The translations under genes were made by a program, and so were the position numbers. The notes beneath the pieces are model-generated. The model had not been told where the DNA came from. It made no database searches and saw nothing but the letters and a program-made list of their open reading frames with translations. Below, piece by piece: positions 5,379-9,576 of a DNA stretch of 9,576 nt (position 1 is the stretch's first letter; every line of letters starts with the position of its first letter). The DNA is from Ruminiclostridium sp. (GTDB taxonomy: Bacteria > Bacillota_A > Clostridia > Oscillospirales > Ruminococcaceae): the NCBI GenBank assembly GCA_017550775.1, contig JAFZOA010000039.1, positions 1-9,576 on the forward strand, given 5' to 3'.

Positions 5379-5612
5379 TTAAAGCATATCCGTCTCATCA
5401 TCAGCGAACCCGCTGTCCGCCCTCATCTCATACGCATAATCAAAGCTTGCGTCCTTGAGCTTGATGATAAGTCCCGCGATAGTGCTGAATATAGGTGAGC
5501 TTACCGGGACGCGCCCGACCATATCGCTGAGCACAGTCAATGCTTCCAGTCTGCTCTTGCAGCCCAGCGACTGCAAAAGCATTCTTTCCTCTACTGTTAA
5601 AATGCTGTTCAT
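5379..5612 (-). CDS. Small protein, possibly transposon-transfer-assisting (TTRAP)-like
   Basis: 77 residues, mostly predicted helix, with an N-terminal LTVEERMLLQSL segment followed by SRLEALTVLSDM and an acidic C-terminus. The opening pattern and size resemble the small TTRAP-type proteins carried near conjugation genes of Clostridia elements, but the match is by memory and weak; it may be an unrelated hypothetical protein. It has no signal peptide, membrane segment or cysteine motif. AGGAGG (5626-5621) lies 8 nt before the ATG, an ideal ribosome site. It is the last gene of the leftward operon, 80 nt after the large multidomain gene, with a long hairpin in the gap and terminators after its stop. 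Confidence 0.7.
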   Translation of the reverse strand: MNSILTVEERMLLQSLGCKSRLEALTVLSDMVGRVPVSSPIFSTIAGLIIKLKDASFDYAYEMRADSGFADDETDML

Positions 5613-5632
5613 ACAATGTACCTCCTGTTTTT

Positions 5633-5673
5633 AGGTTTCTTTTATGCGCGCATCGTGCGCATAAAAGAAACCT
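5633..5673. repeat. Long perfect hairpin in the intergenic gap
   Basis: Two 17-bp arms, AGGTTTCTTTTATGCGC (5633-5649) and its exact reverse complement (5657-5673), enclose a 7-nt loop that can close one further G-T pair. It lies between the stop of the large gene and the ribosome site of the 77-residue ORF. Neither strand has a U-run after it, so it is not a standard terminator. It could be an RNA-processing or stabilising stem between two cistrons, a protein-binding site, or a remnant of a small mobile repeat. Confidence 0.8.
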
Positions 5674-5677
5674 TCTC

Positions 5678-5694
5678 AACTACATCCTGTAGTT
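5678..5694. repeat. Short hairpin overlapping the stop codon of the large gene
   Basis: AACTACA (5678-5684) and TGTAGTT (5688-5694) form a perfect 7-bp stem with a 3-nt loop. It covers part of the TAA stop at 5693-5695 and lies directly beside the longer hairpin at 5633-5673. No T-run follows on the minus strand. Function unknown. Confidence 0.5.
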
Positions 5695-8600
5695 ATCTTG
5701 TTTTTTTCTTCCGGTGCTCTGCTGTCTTTTCGGGAGCATCGGGCTTGTCCTGCTGCGGTTCTTCCCTGCGTTCGCCCTGCTTACGCTGTTCAGCGACCTC
5801 ACCGCGCTGAATATCCCTGCCGCAGGTCATAAACTCATGCAGTGGCTTGAAACCTGACCTGTCCACATAGTAAGCGTCACCACCGACAACCACAACATCG
5901 CTTATACTGAGAGAATGTCCCTTGAAATCTTCAGGACGTTCAGTATTAAACTTCTGATATATCGCTTCAAGGAGCTCTCCCATTCCTGCCCCGTGCGCAG
6001 GAAGAATATCGCTGCTTGCCACATACATCTTCTGATACATTCCGATCTCAGGCGTGATACCGCGCTGTTCAAGGTGTGCATACGGCTCGAATGATATATC
6101 TCGTCTTTCGGGCAGATCGTCACGGAGCTGATAAATCTCGAATGTAACGCCTTTGCGCTGATCTTCGGCAGGAGGATTTTTCATTATCTCCGCAAGTGCA
6201 GCATTGCACTCCCCGAAGCTACCGCGCATAACGACTTTATCATTCTGATACGCACCGTTACCGTCCTTTACTATCCTTTGCAGATAGTGTGAATGTGCCG
6301 GTTTCGAGCCTTTTGTCATTTTTATCATATACTGTACTTCCGGAGCGTGTTCGGGAGCGTCCCACTGCATAGGACGGCTATTGTTCCAAAGTACCTGCGG
6401 ATGAATGAACTCACAACGTGCCTTGCCTTTGCGCTCATTAAAAATCTCCATGAGCGCCTTTTTCGCTTCTGGTATGCTTGCTATACCGGACTTTACCGTT
6501 GCGACCTGTCCGTTCGCACATAATGCTTCGACCTCATACTTTCGGTTTACCGTCTGCGATACCGCATAATGCTCCGTAGGCAGCGGTTCTATGTTATGTT
6601 CACGCTTACGTTCTTCAAGAGCCGCCTTTGCCGCTTCATACGCCTGCTTTTTCTGATCTGAATAAGTCGCATCCTGAAAAAGCCTGTATTCCTCCGGAGA
6701 AATATCCATTTCTCCGACCTCGCCGGTAGTGGTGACATAGGTGACATTCACCGATGTGACCTTTTTATAGAAATCCTGCGGACGTTCGCCCGATTCCCTT
6801 TGAGCCGCATCATATTCCGCATTGTCAAGCCAACCCATACCCTCGACATGATACTCGTTTGCAGATGTCGTGTAATATTTCGTTTCCGGAATCCCGCGAT
6901 AATCGTCCCGTATCTCGACCTGCTCCATAGGCAGCAGGAATTTACCTTCAACAAGCGCAGACAGCTTCGGCCCCTCTATCTCCGGTGCCGGCATTTGCAG
7001 CTCTTTTTCCCTGTCCATGAGCTTCTCATACAGGAAACACAGCATAACAGGGTGAGCTTCGGTCAGGAACTCCAGCCGCGCCCTGTCGCTGTCGAACGGG
7101 TAATCTCTCGCCTTATCTTTGACAGGTTGTGAAAAGCGTCCGTCCTGATCTTTGAGCTGAATAGTCGCGGCTATCGTGTACAGTGCCCGCTTCAATCCGA
7201 ACTGTTCTTCAAGATCTTTGACCACGCTCCCAATATCGTGAGCCGCATAACGAGCCGAAAGATTCTCATTTATGTACTTAATGCAAGCCTTTGAAGCGCG
7301 CAGGCTGTTACGCCATTCCTGTTCCCGCGAGCTCTGTTTTGCCGCCATATATGACATAGTGCATATCGGTATGTCCTTGAATGTCGCGGGATCTTCCTGT
7401 CTCGTTTCGGGAATGACCGGCTTTGCCGCTTCTTTGGCAGCAGGAGAGCTCGCGACTTTCTCCGCTTTCGCCTGATCATACCCAGCCTTGACCTTTGCCA
7501 CAGCCGCTTCATAGCGCGGAATATCGGCTTTATTTATCGTGATAGTCGTCGTAGAGCTGCTTTTCAAGCCGCTGAACCGTACTCCGTCCGCGTCAAGCTG
7601 CTTTGCGATATTCTCAGCATGACGGTTTTTCAGTTTCGGGTAATACTGCAATTCACTTCTGTCACCAAGCTGATCATACGGGGTATTGCCGATAACATTG
7701 GGATTTTTCGGTTTCTCAGGTGCGCTGCGAACCGGTGCCGGGGCTTCGTGTTCATACTCAGGAAGCGGAAACGGATATTTTGGCGGTGGCGGCGGTTCGG
7801 GATAACCGTAGTCCTCTGACACAGGCGGAGCTTCATGCCGCTGTTCACTCCGTGCCGGACGTGCGGGAGCGTCATACTGCGGCGCAGGTGCGGAATATCC
7901 CACAGGCTGCCGTTGATACGACGCAGAGCTTTCCGTCCTGCCGTTTAACTGCGAATACATAGCCTTAACTTTTGTTACAGCCGCTTCATATCGCGGAATA
8001 TCCCTCTTGTTTATCGTTATCGTGGTCGTAAATCCCTTGCGAACGCCGCTGAACCGCACTTCGTCAGCTTCAAGCTGCTTTGCGATATTGTCGGCATGAC
8101 GGTTTTTGAGATTCGGATAATACTGCAACTCGTTCCTACCGCCGAGCGCTTCATAGGGCGTATTTCCGAGTATATTTGGATTTTTAGGTTTACCCGCATA
8201 GGGCTGCTGATAGTTTGACATTTTCTCCTCCTTTTTGGTGTTTTTCTCCGAGACCGGAGCGTCGAACTCCAGCTGTGCAGCATACTGATAGTCAGGTATG
8301 GCGAAGTTGTCACTTCTCCCCGCTGCTTCAATCTCATCACGGGACAGCGCGATCTCTCCGTTGATATATACATCAAGGTCTTTGTCCCACATTTCAAGCG
8401 CGACCGCCTTTGAAACTGTCGTAAGCCCCTCGGTATCGGCTTTCGCACGGTTCTGATTTTCCTCTTTTTCGATACCGAAAAAGCCGTCGAAATTCTCTAT
8501 CTCATAGCGTTCAAGAGCCATGCCCTCGGAATTGTCGGGATAGAGCAGATAAACAGCCTCTCCGTGGTCGAACGCATCAAGCGCGGCTTCTTTACTGCCC

Positions 8601-9576
8601 AGCGGAGTCATGTACGAAAAATCATACCCATAATTCATACGCTGATTTATTATCGCTTCTGTATCTGCAATCAGCTTGACAGTTTCCTCGAAATCCTCAT
8701 GATCGGCGGCGAACACCTTAACAGCTTCGATCTCGGTCTCGTCATAAACAAGTCCGTCATCAATGCCGTGCTCGATGATAAGCTCCGCTTTCTGAATGTT
8801 ATTGAGCTCGTCGTCTGCTATAATATCCTCTACCGAAAGCTCTCGCTTCTGCATTTTCAGCAGTTCGGATTCCACACCGGAGATGATAGTTTTTGCCGCA
8901 GTTTGTATCTCCTGCAGCACCTTTTGTAACTGTTCAAGCGTTTTTCCGTTCGTCCACGTCGCTATGTACGGAAAAGAGTAATCAGATGTATCTATCCCGA
9001 AGTGCTCCGCAACAATAAACGCTGTGGATTCCGCCTGTATCTCCTTTTCATTTCTTGGAGATTTAGCTGTTACGATCTTCTTATTTGGGTCATGCAACAG
9101 ACAATGAGCTGTCTCATGGAACACGGTCTTTACCGTCTGCGTATCGCTCATTCCCGTCTTTATCACAATTCGCTTGCTTTCGGGATTGTAGTAGCCCTTT
9201 GCGCTGCCGCGAATGTCTTCAAACTCAATGTCTATACCCGTGACCTTGCGGAGAGCCTTGAATATCGCTTCCATTTTAGCGGAATCAATATCGCCTTTCA
9301 GTTCCTCGACCGGTTCAGGAATGGGAGCTCCCTCCGTCTGCGACACATCGAACACATACGCTTTCTTGAACGCAATGCCGGTGACATTCTCCGAAACGGT
9401 CTCCATTTTCTCCGTACCGTCCTCGTTGTATAGCTGATTGCCGAACTCGTCCTTTGCCGCACGCTCGTATTCCTGATACTGATCGGTTTTGTACCGCACG
9501 GGAGCCAGTATCGGGATACCGGCTTCACCTTTCTTGACCTGTCTGCCGAGCTGCTTCCACTTGCCGTAAGCCGCAA
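5693..9576 (-). CDS. Large multidomain element protein: ArdC-like/zincin, tandem repeats, DUF3849-like, YodL-like; N-terminus beyond window
   Basis: The frame enters at the right edge already open and gives 1293 residues (numbered from the edge); the GTG at 9499 is internal because ArdC-like sequence (WKQLGRQVKKGEAGIP) continues upstream. Domains in order: end of an ArdC-type N-terminal domain, about 1-85; zincin HETAH at 153-157, with Glu178 or Glu182 as a possible third zinc ligand; an acidic region with a polyvalent-protein-type segment ending near 373 (FDGFFGIEKEE); two 79-residue repeats at 462-540 and 621-699, joined by a Pro-rich linker; a DUF3849-like region about 734-850; and a YodL-like domain near 1160-1245 (IYQKFN, GHSLSISDVVV, YYVDRSGF). 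The C-terminus is Lys/Arg/Glu-rich. ArdC proteins bind single-stranded DNA and protect incoming elements from restriction; a similar role during transfer is plausible. An internal ribosome site near 8221 may yield a second product. Confidence 0.93.
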   Translation of the reverse strand, partial: AAYGKWKQLGRQVKKGEAGIPILAPVRYKTDQYQEYERAAKDEFGNQLYNEDGTEKMETVSENVTGIAFKKAYVFDVSQTEGAPIPEPVEELKGDIDSAKMEAIFKALRKVTGIDIEFEDIRGSAKGYYNPESKRIVIKTGMSDTQTVKTVFHETAHCLLHDPNKKIVTAKSPRNEKEIQAESTAFIVAEHFGIDTSDYSFPYIATWTNGKTLEQLQKVLQEIQTAAKTIISGVESELLKMQKRELSVEDIIADDELNNIQKAELIIEHGIDDGLVYDETEIEAVKVFAADHEDFEETVKLIADTEAIINQRMNYGYDFSYMTPLGSKEAALDAFDHGEAVYLLYPDNSEGMALERYEIENFDGFFGIEKEENQNRAKADTEGLTTVSKAVALEMWDKDLDVYINGEIALSRDEIEAAGRSDNFAIPDYQYAAQLEFDAPVSEKNTKKEEKMSNYQQPYAGKPKNPNILGNTPYEALGGRNELQYYPNLKNRHADNIAKQLEADEVRFSGVRKGFTTTITINKRDIPRYEAAVTKVKAMYSQLNGRTESSASYQRQPVGYSAPAPQYDAPARPARSEQRHEAPPVSEDYGYPEPPPPPKYPFPLPEYEHEAPAPVRSAPEKPKNPNVIGNTPYDQLGDRSELQYYPKLKNRHAENIAKQLDADGVRFSGLKSSSTTTITINKADIPRYEAAVAKVKAGYDQAKAEKVASSPAAKEAAKPVIPETRQEDPATFKDIPICTMSYMAAKQSSREQEWRNSLRASKACIKYINENLSARYAAHDIGSVVKDLEEQFGLKRALYTIAATIQLKDQDGRFSQPVKDKARDYPFDSDRARLEFLTEAHPVMLCFLYEKLMDREKELQMPAPEIEGPKLSALVEGKFLLPMEQVEIRDDYRGIPETKYYTTSANEYHVEGMGWLDNAEYDAAQRESGERPQDFYKKVTSVNVTYVTTTGEVGEMDISPEEYRLFQDATYSDQKKQAYEAAKAALEERKREHNIEPLPTEHYAVSQTVNRKYEVEALCANGQVATVKSGIASIPEAKKALMEIFNERKGKARCEFIHPQVLWNNSRPMQWDAPEHAPEVQYMIKMTKGSKPAHSHYLQRIVKDGNGAYQNDKVVMRGSFGECNAALAEIMKNPPAEDQRKGVTFEIYQLRDDLPERRDISFEPYAHLEQRGITPEIGMYQKMYVASSDILPAHGAGMGELLEAIYQKFNTERPEDFKGHSLSISDVVVVGGDAYYVDRSGFKPLHEFMTCGRDIQRGEVAEQRKQGERREEPQQDKPDAPEKTAEHRKKKTR
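7478..7714 (-). repeat. Tandem protein repeat, copy 2, in the large gene
   Basis: This encodes a 79-residue unit running from KPKNPN to KVKAGY, aligned without gaps to copy 1 at 7955-8191. 61 of 79 residues agree (77%). Best kept are the GNTPY, ELQYYP, LKNRHA, NIAKQL, VRFSG and TTTITINK segments and DIPRYEAAV. I do not recognise the unit as a named domain. Confidence 0.9.
7955..8191 (-). repeat. Tandem protein repeat, copy 1, in the large gene
   Basis: First copy of the 79-residue unit (KPKNPN to KVKAMY), ten codons after the internal ATG at 8221. It is separated from copy 2 by a Pro-rich linker of about 80 residues that includes a PPPPP run. Equal length and high identity point to an internal duplication kept in frame. 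Confidence 0.9.
8219..8232 (-). promoter_or_regulatory. Strong internal ribosome-binding site and in-frame ATG
   Basis: AGGAGG (8232-8227) is followed after 5 nt by an ATG at 8221, in frame with the large gene. Translation from here would give an 842-residue product beginning MSNYQQPYAG, holding both repeats, the DUF3849-like and the YodL-like regions but not the ArdC-like/zincin part. The Lys-Lys-Glu-Glu-Lys codons could produce this match by chance, so dual translation is a hypothesis. Confidence 0.5.

Noticed and set aside
4995..5385. Similar CATTTCCGTTA-type strings near 3063, 4998 and 5370
   Set aside because: Two of them encode the shared TEMTV segment of the paralogous recombinases; the third is a short chance match near the stop of another gene.
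1..9576. CRISPR arrays, tRNA or rRNA genes, insertion-sequence ends
   Set aside because: No regularly spaced short repeats, cloverleaf-type sequence or transposase frame was found on either strand.

Overview
The window looks like part of an integrated conjugative-type element, or a similar accessory region, from a Gram-positive gut Clostridium-class bacterium (Bacillota, Ruminococcus/Oscillospiraceae-like). The reasons are strong AGGAGG-type ribosome sites, sigma-A promoters, and a very large ArdC-like/DUF3849/YodL-like protein followed by a small transfer-associated-like ORF, a combination typical of such elements. This placement is inferred from gene style; no rRNA, tRNA or housekeeping gene is present. 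Every credible gene lies on the minus strand, so transcription runs right to left.

Layout, right to left. (1) 9576-5693: a 1293+ residue multidomain protein, cut off at its N-terminus by the window edge. It has an ArdC-like domain, an HExxH zincin, two tandem 79-residue repeats, a DUF3849-like region and a C-terminal YodL-like domain. (2) 5612-5379: a 77-residue protein, preceded by a long perfect hairpin and followed by terminators. (3) 5289-4007: cassette 2, a tyrosine recombinase between perfect 20-bp inverted repeats. (4) 3927-3463: a SLOG-superfamily (YpsA/DUF1273-like) protein. (5) 3428-2062: cassette 1, a paralogous tyrosine recombinase between its own perfect 20-bp inverted repeats. 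(6) 2040-1: a DEAD/DEAH helicase with at least four helicase-associated (HA) repeats, running off the left edge.

The main finding is that the two recombinase cassettes share one plan. Reading rightward, each has: left inverted repeat, recombinase gene (transcribed leftward), a near-consensus extended -10 sigma-A promoter facing right, right inverted repeat, and then a rho-independent terminator just outside. As sequenced, each strong promoter therefore runs straight into a terminator. If the recombinase inverts its own cassette, the promoter would face left: in cassette 1 into the helicase (start codon 21 nt beyond the left repeat), in cassette 2 into the SLOG gene (79 nt beyond). The arrangement resembles the Hin switch, with a recombinase and an outward promoter inside the invertible segment, but here with tyrosine recombinases and in two tandem modules. 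I read the window as a two-module phase-variable switch controlling a helicase and a SLOG protein, with both promoters in the blocked orientation.

The two repeat families share an architecture (AAAAT-like arms around a 5-bp centre, then CGAAA) but differ in the centre (AAAGA versus GGACT). That would let each pair recombine with itself and not with the other. A second control layer is possible at the helicase: in the present orientation a 10-bp arm inside cassette 1 can pair with the sequence overlapping the helicase ribosome-binding site, and inversion would move that arm away. Inversion itself, the expression effects and any defence role are inferences that the sequence cannot prove.
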